Shown piece after piece: positions 36,517-44,742 of a stretch of 64,000 bases of DNA. How positions within the stretch are numbered: the stretch's first letter is position 1; every line of letters begins with the position of its first letter. The notes under the pieces are model-generated. The model did not search any database. It was not told the origin of the DNA and saw only the letters and a list, made by a program, of their open reading frames with translations. The stretch is from DRPN01 sp964599235. Its GTDB lineage: Bacteria > Bacteroidota > Bacteroidia > Bacteroidales > VadinHA17. A program made the translations under genes and the position numbers. Location: positions 277,175-341,174 of the forward strand of contig CAZRDX010000007.1 in assembly GCA_964599235.1 (NCBI GenBank), given 5' to 3'.

Positions 36517-36541
36517 GAAGAAAGAGGCGGCCTCTTTCTTC
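36517..36541 (-). terminator. Intrinsic terminator after the second aromatic/RS-rich gene
   Basis: A perfect 11-bp stem (GAAGAAAGAGG / CCTCTTTCTTC) with a 3-base loop. Read on the minus strand it is followed by a run of eight T, so it terminates the gene whose stop is at 36568. Confidence 0.8.
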
Positions 36542-36567
36542 TTTCAGCAATGATGGTAACCGTTCCA

Positions 36568-37701
36568 TCATTTTCTTCTGTTCGAGATGTCACGATATGC
36601 TGCCGGAGAATGGCGTGCCGTCACCGGTCCGGCGGAGTATCCCGGATGTGTGTTGGGATGTATGCTGCCGCGTCTCTGTGCCGGTACAGCCGGCACCATG
36701 TTTTTCCGCGACGTCACGGGCTGTCCACGGCGTGACAGGGAGGTACGGTACTCTCCCGCGTAACGGGGAGAAGAGGTCCGGGACATCGTACGAGCAGGAT
36801 GTGATGTCACCCCCTGATAGCTGCGTAGGCCCGTCAGGGTGGTAGGAGCATCTGTCCGCCGCACGTTCAGCTGTTGTGAGCGGGGAACAATACGCCGGCT
36901 CACCGGGTCCGTTCTTCGTGCCACGGAGGTTGAGCTGCGCGAGGTGGTCCTCACATTCCCGGAAGTACCCGGACGGCGGGGGGTGAACCTCTCCCCCCTT
37001 CTGTTGTGAGCAGAAGCCATGCGGGGGACGACGGCCTGCTCAGGGCGCCTGTTCACCGCCATAACCTGATCACGATCCCCGCTCTGTGGGGGACGACGGG
37101 AAGAAAACCCACGTACAGCCACATAGCCGGGGGCTTCCCCCCTCCGGTCCTCACCGCCGGACCATGACGATCTGCCGCCGTACGACCGGTACCAGGGATC
37201 ATACCGGGGATGACGGTAAGCATAGCCGTAATCCCCATGCCCATGCCAATACCCATGCCAATGATAATAGCAGGTGTGATAACTGTAATAAGGACCCGGC
37301 CATGGCACCACCACCGGTATATACCACACCGGATGCCAGGGATACCAGGGATAGCCGAAGGAGTAAGTGACGGTGAACCCTCCGGGGACATACCACCCGC
37401 CAGAGTACCACGCTGTATAGTACCACTCTGCAGGGTAAGTATACATCACATCCGCATAATATTCGCCATAAGGATCATGTACGAAACCCACCGTCACGGA
37501 GGGATGAGCGAACATCCTGATACGGGCGGAATAGGAAACCACCGGAGTATACGCATAAGCTCCCGCATGGAACGATGCATGGAACGAGAAAGAACCGCCG
37601 GGGGGTGAACCCTCGAGCGTAAAAGGGACCAGGATCAGGAGGATCAACCCTGCCAGGAACCCTGCTCCTTTTTTGTGCCGGTATGTTCTTGAAGCTTTCA
37701 T
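36568..37701 (-). CDS. Aromatic-rich, Arg/Ser-rich exported protein (paralogous pair, member 2)
   Basis: 377 residues from the ATG at 37701 (MKASRTYRHKKGAGFLAGLILLILVPFTLEGSPPGG; signal peptide without lipobox). Residues 50-170 are rich in Tyr, Trp, His and Pro (YPWYPWHPVWYIPVVVPW, HTCYYHWHGYWHGHGDYG), the rest is Arg/Ser/Thr-rich low complexity. SYSARIRMFAHPSVTVGF matches the corresponding segment of the lipoprotein downstream, so the two share an N-terminal module. A strong terminator separates them. Divergent from proS with an 89-base gap. I do not recognise a function; an envelope or extracellular role follows from the signal peptide. Confidence 0.75.
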   Translation of the reverse strand: MKASRTYRHKKGAGFLAGLILLILVPFTLEGSPPGGSFSFHASFHAGAYAYTPVVSYSARIRMFAHPSVTVGFVHDPYGEYYADVMYTYPAEWYYTAWYSGGWYVPGGFTVTYSFGYPWYPWHPVWYIPVVVPWPGPYYSYHTCYYHWHGYWHGHGDYGYAYRHPRYDPWYRSYGGRSSWSGGEDRRGEAPGYVAVRGFSSRRPPQSGDRDQVMAVNRRPEQAVVPRMASAHNRRGERFTPRRPGTSGNVRTTSRSSTSVARRTDPVSRRIVPRSQQLNVRRTDAPTTLTGLRSYQGVTSHPARTMSRTSSPRYAGEYRTSLSRRGQPVTSRKNMVPAVPAQRRGSIHPNTHPGYSAGPVTARHSPAAYRDISNRRK

Positions 37702-37790
37702 GACGACCTCCTTGTTTTTATTTATCAGGGATAATTTTTTTCTTTGCATCTCTTTCGTAACGAAAAAGTTCAAATACTATACCAAAGATC

Positions 37791-39263
37791 ATGGCAAAGG
37801 AGATCACACCCCGTTCCGTCGATTACGCCCAGTGGTACAACAACCTGGTTATCAAGGCCGATCTGGCCGAGAACTCGGCCGTGCGCGGCTGCATGGTGAT
37901 CAAGCCGCACGGATATGCGATCTGGGAGAAGATCCAAGCGCAGCTCGACAGGATGTTCAAGGAAACGGGCCATGTGAACGCATATTTCCCCCTTTTCATC
38001 CCCAAAAGCTTCTTCAGCAAGGAAGCGGCCCATGTAGAAGGTTTTGCCAAGGAGTGTGCCGTGGTGACCCATTACCGGCTGAAGAACGATCCCAACGGGA
38101 AAGGGGTGGTGGTAGACGAAGAGGCGAAGCTGGAGGAAGAACTGATCGTGCGGCCCACCTCGGAGACCATCATCTGGAACACTTACAAAGGCTGGATCCA
38201 GTCGTACCGGGATCTTCCCCTGCTGATCAACCAGTGGGCCAATGTGGTGCGGTGGGAGATGCGCACCCGTCTGTTCCTGCGTACCGCCGAGTTCCTCTGG
38301 CATGAAGGCCATACCGCCCACGCCACACGGGAAGAGGCTGTGGAAGAGACGCAGCGCATCATCGACCTTTATACCGATTTTGCCGAGAATTACATGGCCT
38401 TGCCGGTGCTCAAAGGGGTCAAGTCGGCCAACGAACGTTTTGCGGGGGCCGTCGACACATACGCCATCGAGGCCATGATGCAGGACGGCAAGGCCCTGCA
38501 GGCCGGCACCTCCCATTTTCTGGGGCAGAACTTCGCCAAGGCTTTCGATGTGAAGTTCCTCGACCGCAACGGTAAGCTGGAATACGTATGGGCCACCTCA
38601 TGGGGGGTCTCCACCCGTCTGATGGGTGCCCTCATCATGGCCCATTCCGACGACAACGGACTGGTGCTGCCTCCCCGGCTCGCTCCTCTCCAGGTGATCA
38701 TTGTCCCCATCTATAAAAAGAAAGAAGAGCTGCAACAGATCTCCGAAGTGGCGAACGATCTGATGGGCAGGCTCCGCCGGGCAGGCATCACGGTGAAATA
38801 CGACGACCGCGACACCCACAAGCCGGGATGGAAGTTCGCCGAATACGAGGTCAAAGGGGTTCCGGTACGTATCGCTATCGGTCCGCGTGATCTGGCCCAG
38901 GGCACCGCCGAAGTGGCCCGGCGCGACACTCTCGAGAAGATGACAATGCCTCTCGAAGGCCTTGCCGAGAAGATCCCGGGCCTCCTCGACGAGATCCAGC
39001 AGCAGATCTACCGCAAAGCGCTCAGTTTCCGTGACTCCCACATCCACAAGGTCGACACTTACGACGAATTCAAGGAGGTCATCGAGCAAGGAGGTTTTGT
39101 GCTTGCCCACTGGGACGGAACCACCGAGACCGAGTTGAAGATCAAGGAAGAGACCAAAGCCACCATCCGCATCATCCCTGTCGACGACGAGGCGGAAGAA
39201 GGACGCTGTATGGTCACCGGGCGCCCCTCACGCCGGCGGGTCGTTTTCGCCAGGGCATACTGA
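37791..39263 (+). CDS. proS: Proline--tRNA ligase, archaeal/eukaryotic type
   Basis: 490 residues, the short ProS type used by many Bacteroidota. Class II synthetase motifs: YGYAIWEKIQ-like motif 1 in PHGYAIWEKIQAQLDRMF, motif 2 in NQWANVVRWEMRTRLFLRTAEFLWHEGHTAHA, motif 3 in WGVSTRLMGALIMAHSDD. The anticodon-binding domain (APLQVIIVPIYKKKEE) and the C-terminal tail follow (GRPSRRRVVFARAY). No bacterial-type editing insertion. Charges tRNA-Pro in the cytosol. Probably starts its own transcript, divergent from the 36568 gene. Confidence 0.97.
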   Translation: MAKEITPRSVDYAQWYNNLVIKADLAENSAVRGCMVIKPHGYAIWEKIQAQLDRMFKETGHVNAYFPLFIPKSFFSKEAAHVEGFAKECAVVTHYRLKNDPNGKGVVVDEEAKLEEELIVRPTSETIIWNTYKGWIQSYRDLPLLINQWANVVRWEMRTRLFLRTAEFLWHEGHTAHATREEAVEETQRIIDLYTDFAENYMALPVLKGVKSANERFAGAVDTYAIEAMMQDGKALQAGTSHFLGQNFAKAFDVKFLDRNGKLEYVWATSWGVSTRLMGALIMAHSDDNGLVLPPRLAPLQVIIVPIYKKKEELQQISEVANDLMGRLRRAGITVKYDDRDTHKPGWKFAEYEVKGVPVRIAIGPRDLAQGTAEVARRDTLEKMTMPLEGLAEKIPGLLDEIQQQIYRKALSFRDSHIHKVDTYDEFKEVIEQGGFVLAHWDGTTETELKIKEETKATIRIIPVDDEAEEGRCMVTGRPSRRRVVFARAY

Positions 39264-39303
39264 CATCCTTCCCCGCCTGTGACGGGAAAAGGAAATATCT
39301 TCT

Positions 39304-39311
39304 TATCTTTA
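39304..39311 (+). promoter_or_regulatory. Putative -7 element (TATCTTTA) for the GTG-start unknown gene
   Basis: Matches TAnnTTTR, 26 bases before the GTG at 39337, in the short gap after proS. No clear -33 element. Confidence 0.35.
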
Positions 39312-39336
39312 AACCTTTCCCGAAAAGAACGAGGCT

Positions 39337-40029
39337 GTGAGAAGGCAGGAACATCTTAAGGAGATCGTCGGCAACCTGACGACGAAAGCAGCACTGAAAC
39401 AAAGGATCTATGATCACACCGTGCATGCTTTTGCGCTGGTCAAGGATGCCATGAAAGAGCTGGCCGATGAGGTGACGAAGCAACTACGCGATCCGGACCC
39501 CCGCATCATCCCGGAGTTCAGGGATTACGGCAAGTTCGCCGCCCAGCTCCAGGTGGCGGGCGACACCCTCATCTGCTGGATGCATACCAACATCTTCGAA
39601 TTCAACAGGGAACACAAGATCTGGGAGCTCCCCTACCTCCGAAAAGCACCGGAGAATTCCTACTGCGGGGTCATCAACGTGTACAACTTCCTTTCCGACT
39701 CGTTCAAATACAACCGCATGCAGGATCTGGGGTATCTCATCGCCCGCATCTTCATCAACCGCGAAGAACATTTCTTCGTAGAAGGGAAAAGACAGACTCC
39801 TTTCCATTACAAGCATTTCGGCAAACTGAATGTGAGCGGCGAAGCGATGAGAAGTGTCCTGGAAAGGGCCATCCTCTATTCGATGGAATTCGACCTGCTG
39901 GTACCTCCTTACGACAACGTGAAGATCATCTCCGTGGAACAGATCTCGGCCACGATGCTCAGTTCGCTGCAACAGACAGGCAAACGACTGGGATTCCAGT
40001 TCAATTCCGATGATGTCCTGGAAGAATAG
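39337..40029 (+). CDS. Conserved protein of unknown function
   Basis: 230 residues from a GTG start (MRRQEHLKEIVGNLTTKAALKQRIY). No signal peptide or membrane segment, so cytosolic. It has helical N-terminal sequence, then a mixed alpha/beta part (TLICWMHTNIFEFNREHKIWEL, YCGVINVYNFLSDSFKYNRMQDLGYLIARIFINREEHFFVEG, KHFGKLNVSGEAMRSVL). The composition is that of a normal folded protein. I do not recognise the family. It overlaps the following BamA-like gene by 20 bases in another frame, suggesting co-expression. Confidence 0.8.
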   Translation: MRRQEHLKEIVGNLTTKAALKQRIYDHTVHAFALVKDAMKELADEVTKQLRDPDPRIIPEFRDYGKFAAQLQVAGDTLICWMHTNIFEFNREHKIWELPYLRKAPENSYCGVINVYNFLSDSFKYNRMQDLGYLIARIFINREEHFFVEGKRQTPFHYKHFGKLNVSGEAMRSVLERAILYSMEFDLLVPPYDNVKIISVEQISATMLSSLQQTGKRLGFQFNSDDVLEE

Positions 40030-41974
40030 ACGCCTCGGGGATGATCCTTCCCGACTGTACAGGAAGACATGCTGTGTACGCATTCTTTTCCTGTTGCTCA
40101 TCCTCTTGTCCGTCATGCCGCTTTTTGCTTCCCAGGACACCCTCTATGTGAAGAAGAACGATCTGGTTCTGTTCAACGATTCGCTGGTGATCTTCGAGAA
40201 AGATACTTTCATTGTGATCCCTTCGGGGATGGCTGTGCTCAAGATCAAAGGCAATTACGATCGTTCGCAACAGATCTACGATTCGTTGCTGGAAAAAGCT
40301 TCGCGTCACAAGTGGGTGAACCGGCTCTACCGTCTGGTGTTCACTCCCCAGCGTCCCTCGAAGCCGCCCATGCCCACCTCGCTGGATGAATACAGGAAGT
40401 ACGAAGGCTGGACGATCCGGGAGATCCGCTACTACAGGCTGGATCCGTTCGGGACGATCGTTCGGGATACGATGCTCCTTCCCCCTCCCCGAGGTTCCCG
40501 TAACTTTCTGAACAAGATTCATGTCACCACGCGCTGGCAGACCATCCGAAAAAACCTGCTGTTCCATGAAGGGGATCCCGTAAACCCGCAAAAGATCGAC
40601 GACAACGAACGTCTTCTGCGTCATCTCCCATACATCCGGGATGCCCGTTTTCTGCTGTTGCCCGTAGCCGACCACATGGTGGACGTGCTGATCATCACCC
40701 GTGACGTCTTCAGTCTTGGGGGATATCTTGACTACAAGAGCCTCAATGCGGGAGGCGTTTCCCTGGTCGACAAGAACTTCGTGGGTCTCGGGGATGAGAT
40801 CAGAGCAGGGATGCTTTTCAACTTCAAGGACAAGGATCCTTTCGGCTGTTATGGCCGCTATCGTCTCGACAACATGTTCGGATCGTTCATCTCCGGGGAT
40901 ATCCGTATGGTCCATGCTTTCGGGGGTCAGAATTTCTCCGCTTCGTTCCAGCGTCCTTTTCTGAGCCAGTTCATGAAGAACGCCGGCGGTCTTTCGGCCA
41001 GTTACATCTTCCTCCATGAACAGTTGCGGGGTGACACGGCCCGCTCGCCCATACGTTTCAGTGCTTATGACGGCTGGTATGCGCGGTCGTTCCTGCTCAA
41101 TACCGAACGCCGCCGCCGGCTGGTCATCTCCGGCCGGTACCATTTCAACGATATCTCCACGCGTCCCGATCTGGAAGAGGACGAATACTACAAGTACCAG
41201 GAGTATCAGCTTTTTCTGGGACAGATCTCACTCTCTGCCGACCGTTACTACAAAACCAGCCTGATCTACAATTACGGCACCACCGAGGACATCCCGGAGG
41301 GGATCCTTCTGGGCGTCACGGGCGGATATGAACTGAACGAGTTCACCGATCGTTATTACGTAGGTGCGGAGATCACGGCAGGTCGTTATTTCCCGCGTTT
41401 CGGTTACGTGAATGCCGGTGTCTCGGCCGGGGGCTTCCATCCCCGCAGGGGCGATGTGATCAAACAGGGTGTCCTGAACATACGCACGGATTATTTCAGT
41501 CCGCTTTTCCCGCTGGGACGTTTCTATTTCCGGCAGTTCCTCAACATCGACTTCACCACGGGCATCAACCGTTACAGCGACGAGTTGCTCACCCTCAATG
41601 ATCGCTACGGCATCCGTGGTCTGCGCAGCGACAGTCTCATCGGCGTTCGCCGGCTGGCGATCAAGAGCGAGACCGTCTCTTTCAGTCCCTTCTATCTTTA
41701 CGGTTTCCGTTTCGTTTTCTTTGCTTTTGCCGACATGGGAGTCATCGACCTGGCAGAGAAACCTTTCACCTACAGCAAGCTGTATTCCGGTTTCGGCATC
41801 GGCCTCCGTCTGCGCAACGAAAACCTGATATTCAACACCTTCCAGATCCGGTTCGCCTACTATCCCGTGGTTCCTGCGGAAGCCTATTACAACACCGTCG
41901 TACTCTCCGGAGAAAAGAACTACTCCCCGTACAATTTTGTCCCACACCGCCCCGAAGTCATCGACTTCAGGTGA
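40010..41974 (+). CDS. BamA/D15-like outer membrane protein with a POTRA-like region
   Basis: 654 residues. The N-terminus is basic with a hydrophobic segment (CCVRILFLLLILLSVMPLFASQD) that fits a signal peptide. Around residues 150-230 a POTRA-like stretch is seen (LFHEGDPVNPQKIDDNERLLRHLPYIRDARFLL, VDVLIITRDVF). The remainder is a beta-barrel with alternating aromatic strands. The two ATGs at 40010 and 40013 both overlap the end of the preceding gene. Proteins of this form in Bacteroidota resemble TamA or surface antigen proteins; I cannot place it closer. It is followed by ahpC on the same strand. Confidence 0.85.
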   Translation: MMSWKNRRLGDDPSRLYRKTCCVRILFLLLILLSVMPLFASQDTLYVKKNDLVLFNDSLVIFEKDTFIVIPSGMAVLKIKGNYDRSQQIYDSLLEKASRHKWVNRLYRLVFTPQRPSKPPMPTSLDEYRKYEGWTIREIRYYRLDPFGTIVRDTMLLPPPRGSRNFLNKIHVTTRWQTIRKNLLFHEGDPVNPQKIDDNERLLRHLPYIRDARFLLLPVADHMVDVLIITRDVFSLGGYLDYKSLNAGGVSLVDKNFVGLGDEIRAGMLFNFKDKDPFGCYGRYRLDNMFGSFISGDIRMVHAFGGQNFSASFQRPFLSQFMKNAGGLSASYIFLHEQLRGDTARSPIRFSAYDGWYARSFLLNTERRRRLVISGRYHFNDISTRPDLEEDEYYKYQEYQLFLGQISLSADRYYKTSLIYNYGTTEDIPEGILLGVTGGYELNEFTDRYYVGAEITAGRYFPRFGYVNAGVSAGGFHPRRGDVIKQGVLNIRTDYFSPLFPLGRFYFRQFLNIDFTTGINRYSDELLTLNDRYGIRGLRSDSLIGVRRLAIKSETVSFSPFYLYGFRFVFFAFADMGVIDLAEKPFTYSKLYSGFGIGLRLRNENLIFNTFQIRFAYYPVVPAEAYYNTVVLSGEKNYSPYNFVPHRPEVIDFR

Positions 41975-42036
41975 GTGTTCCGGTGATCCGTCCGTTTTTT
42001 GTTATTCTTTTCCTGAAAGCAAATCCAAAAACTTAT

Positions 42037-42044
42037 TATCTTTA
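42037..42044 (+). promoter_or_regulatory. Putative -7 element (TATCTTTA) for ahpC
   Basis: Matches TAnnTTTR, 34 bases before the ATG at 42078, in the gap after the BamA-like gene. Confidence 0.35.
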
Positions 42045-42077
42045 CCCTTCCACAAGTTTAACCAAACGATTTGCATT

Positions 42078-42716
42078 ATGGGTGTATTAGTTGGCAAGAA
42101 AGCTCCCACTTTTTCTGCTCCGGCAGTGATCAACGGAGGAGACATCGTCGATAATTTCTCACTCGATCAGTACCTGGGCAAGAAATATGTGGTATTGTTC
42201 TTTTACCCTGCCGATTTCACTTTTGTGTGTCCCACCGAGATCCTGGCCTTCCAGGAGCGGATGGAGGAGTTCGAGAAGCGGAACACGGCCATCGTAGGTT
42301 GTTCGGTCGATTCCCAGTTCTCTCACTGGAAATGGCTTCAGACCCCCTTGCATGAAGGTGGTATTCGGGGGGTGAAGTATCCCCTCATTGCCGACCAGTC
42401 GCTGGTCATTGCCGAGAACTACGATGTTCTGGCCGGCGAGTATGAGTACGATGAGGACGGTGAGGTAAGTTTTGTTGGTATTCCGCAGGCATACCGGGGA
42501 TTGTTCCTCATCGACCTGGAGGGGATCATCCGTCACCAGGTGGTCAACGACATGCCGCTGGGCCGCAGCATCGACGAGGTGCTGCGTATCATCGATGCAC
42601 TGCAGTTCTATGAAAAACACGGGGAGGTCTGCCCGGCCGACTGGCATCCCGGTGACGAGGCCATCCCCCCCACCCACGAAGGCATCGCCGAGTTCCTCGG
42701 GAAAAAAGAGAAATAG
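42078..42716 (+). CDS. ahpC: 2-Cys peroxiredoxin
   Basis: 212 residues from the ATG at 42078 (MGVLVGKKAPTFSAP); an in-frame ATG at 41937 would sit inside the previous gene. Peroxidatic Cys51 in ADFTFVCPTE, resolving Cys185 in GEVCPADW, and the conserved GVSRG-like region is replaced by SFVGIPQAYRGLFLIDLEG. The family reduces hydrogen peroxide and organic peroxides with thioredoxin or AhpF. No ahpF is adjacent. Ends at a bidirectional terminator. Symbol given for the family; typical-Prx is certain, exact naming less so. Confidence 0.93.
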   Translation: MGVLVGKKAPTFSAPAVINGGDIVDNFSLDQYLGKKYVVLFFYPADFTFVCPTEILAFQERMEEFEKRNTAIVGCSVDSQFSHWKWLQTPLHEGGIRGVKYPLIADQSLVIAENYDVLAGEYEYDEDGEVSFVGIPQAYRGLFLIDLEGIIRHQVVNDMPLGRSIDEVLRIIDALQFYEKHGEVCPADWHPGDEAIPPTHEGIAEFLGKKEK

Positions 42717-42731
42717 CCCTCCGATGACCGG

Positions 42732-42763
42732 AAAGAAAAAGGGCGCGGCTGCGTCCTTTTTTC
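42732..42763. terminator. Bidirectional terminator between ahpC and the surface antigen gene
   Basis: GAAAAAGGGCGC and GCGTCCTTTTTTC form a stem with one G-T wobble and a 4-base loop (GGCT), with A and T runs on both sides. It sits between two convergent stops (42716 and 42770). Confidence 0.75.
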
Positions 42764-42769
42764 TTTTTA

Positions 42770-43951
42770 CTAAAAAGCCTGATAGAAGTTGAAATAGAAC
42801 CCTGAGGATTCCCTTCCTATTCCCAGGTCCAGGCGAGCCACCATCCGGGGTTGCACCTCCAGCCTGTACCCGACGCCGGCATTGGGCAGCCAGCGGTTCA
42901 CGTCGGTGGTACGGCGCCATTCATGGAAAATGGTGCCGGCAGCCACCCACAGTGCCATGCCGCTCTTGCTGACACGCTCTTTTTTCTTCCTCCAGAACAT
43001 GTGCCGGTATTCCGTGATGACAAAAGCCATGTTGCGGTCGCGGTACCTGCCCCACAGGTATCCCCTCAGATCAAAAGGAGTCCCCAGCTGGGCCATCTCC
43101 CCGTAAGGGATGTCTCCCGATCCGAAACGACCCTTCACCTGCCATCCCAGGGTCTTCCCTTCCCTGCCCAGGGAAAGATATTGCCGGTAATCGACCATAT
43201 AGATCTGATAATCATTGTCCCCTCCCAGATATCTGGAATAGAAGGTGGTGGTGAAGTCGAGGAACCAACCCCGGTAGGCATCCACCGGCACATCCCTGGA
43301 ATCATACCGTATGATCAGGCCCAGCCCGCCGTTCAAAGGCCGGTCGTTGTATTTCTGATAATAGGGATCTTCCGCCACACCCTCACTGGGATCCCTTCCT
43401 TTCGTGTAATTATAATCGATATTCAACCCCAAATAAAGATCCTCCCTCACCCTGTAGAGGATGCGCGGGTTCACCCACCACCACCGGCGGGTAAATGCAG
43501 TAAGGGAGTCGGATTTGGGTTTCTCGGAAGCTTTTTCATAACCTACCCCCCAGTAATTGTCCGGCATGTCCTTGTACCAGAAATCTCCATTGATACGTAA
43601 GTTATCGTGCAACCAGTAGGAAGTCAGCAAGGTACTGAACACGATGGCCCCCTTGGTGGAATAGGAGAACGAAACGGGGAAAGAGGTCCTTTTCATGAGG
43701 GGATCCTTCTTATCGGTCTTGAAACTGAACAGGGCCCCGCCGGCGATCACCCCTCCCAGTTCGGGCGTATATCCCGGAGAGAGGAAGGGAGTAACCATCA
43801 GCCTGCCTTCGCGGATACGCATCTCCCGTTCCCTCGCCATCCTTTGCAGGAGCGTGAGATCCTTGTCTCCCGTAAGCGTATCCTCCTGTTGACCCTTGAG
43901 CGTCAGGAAAAGGAATACGAAGAGAATGCAAAAAACGAGTTTTCGGTTCAT
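42770..43951 (-). CDS. Surface antigen-type outer membrane barrel protein
   Basis: 393 residues with signal peptide (MNRKLVFCILFVFLFLTLKGQQ). Strands such as RLMVTPFLSPGYTPELGGVIAGG, GGLGLIIRYDSRDVPVDAYRGWFLD, GTPFDLRGYLWGRYRDRNMAFVITEYRH and GLGIGRESSGFYFNFYQAF are the D15/Bac_surface_Ag pattern. No POTRA domains. Resembles the protein at 12788 in type, although the sequences are not closely similar. It is the first gene read from the terminator; the DUF1295-like gene ends 9 bases upstream of its start on the same strand, so they may form one operon. Confidence 0.87.
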   Translation of the reverse strand: MNRKLVFCILFVFLFLTLKGQQEDTLTGDKDLTLLQRMAREREMRIREGRLMVTPFLSPGYTPELGGVIAGGALFSFKTDKKDPLMKRTSFPVSFSYSTKGAIVFSTLLTSYWLHDNLRINGDFWYKDMPDNYWGVGYEKASEKPKSDSLTAFTRRWWWVNPRILYRVREDLYLGLNIDYNYTKGRDPSEGVAEDPYYQKYNDRPLNGGLGLIIRYDSRDVPVDAYRGWFLDFTTTFYSRYLGGDNDYQIYMVDYRQYLSLGREGKTLGWQVKGRFGSGDIPYGEMAQLGTPFDLRGYLWGRYRDRNMAFVITEYRHMFWRKKKERVSKSGMALWVAAGTIFHEWRRTTDVNRWLPNAGVGYRLEVQPRMVARLDLGIGRESSGFYFNFYQAF

Positions 43952-43960
43952 AAGACATGA

Positions 43961-44740
43961 TTATAACAAAAAAGGGAATACCGCCTTTCTTTCCCGAGGA
44001 TAATCCTGAAAATGTTCCTGATACCAGCGGTGATGGTTCAGTGCCCTGGGCAGCAGGTTCGCATACGTCCACACGGCAAAGGCGAGGGCCGGCAGGTTCC
44101 AGGCCATCAGGGCAAACCCACTCCATTCCATCATCTCCCCCAGATAATTGGGGCAGCTCACCCACCGGAAAACCCCTCCGTAAGGGATGGCATAGTCACG
44201 GCCGTTCTCACGACGCAAAGCGATGAGCCTGCCGTCGGCCCACCAGTTGAGCACCACCCCGGCAAGATAGATCGTAAACCCCGCAATGAAACGGGGATCT
44301 TTCCACCAGCCTTCCGGATAGGCCGGCATGATGACCCCCAGGTAATAACCGTTGAGCGTGGCATTCACGAGATTGAAGAACATCCCCATGAACATCACCG
44401 AGAGCGGCATTTTCTTGTTCCGGGTACGGGTTCTGAAAGGATAGATGAGCGAACGGTTGGTATAATGAAAGACCCACATCGCGAAGAAGAGCCAGGTCAC
44501 CGCATCGTGGGAAGCGGGATCACGCAGGAAGAAAAAGCTGAAAAGCAAGAGGGAGGGGATCTCCATGAGCACCCAGGCCGCCCGGTTGCCTATGAAGGCT
44601 CCCCATCCTTCGCGGGTGTAACGACCATAGGGTGCGGGGACCCTCAGCAACATCAGGATCAGAAAAACCACGACCGCCAGTGCGATCCAGGCCCAGACGA
44701 AAAGGTTGAAATGGTGGATATCCACGGATAAGCTCATCAT
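43961..44740 (-). CDS. DUF1295/steroid-5-alpha-reductase-like membrane protein
   Basis: 259 residues from the ATG at 44740 (MMSLSVDIHHFNLFVWAWIAL); the frame is open well upstream through the epimerase gene, but that part is a shadow. Six to seven membrane segments. HYTNRSLIYPFRTRTRNKKMP, NLVNATLNGYYLG, WWADGRLIALRRENGRDYAIPYGGVFRWVSCPNYLGEMMEWSGFALM and NHHRWYQEHFQDYPRERKAVFPFLL are landmarks of the 3-oxo-5-alpha-steroid 4-dehydrogenase/DUF1295 fold, which reduces C=C bonds with NADPH. Bacterial substrate unknown. Its start lies 2 bases after the epimerase stop, so they form one operon. Confidence 0.88.
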   Translation of the reverse strand: MMSLSVDIHHFNLFVWAWIALAVVVFLILMLLRVPAPYGRYTREGWGAFIGNRAAWVLMEIPSLLLFSFFFLRDPASHDAVTWLFFAMWVFHYTNRSLIYPFRTRTRNKKMPLSVMFMGMFFNLVNATLNGYYLGVIMPAYPEGWWKDPRFIAGFTIYLAGVVLNWWADGRLIALRRENGRDYAIPYGGVFRWVSCPNYLGEMMEWSGFALMAWNLPALAFAVWTYANLLPRALNHHRWYQEHFQDYPRERKAVFPFLL

Positions 44741-44742
44741 GT

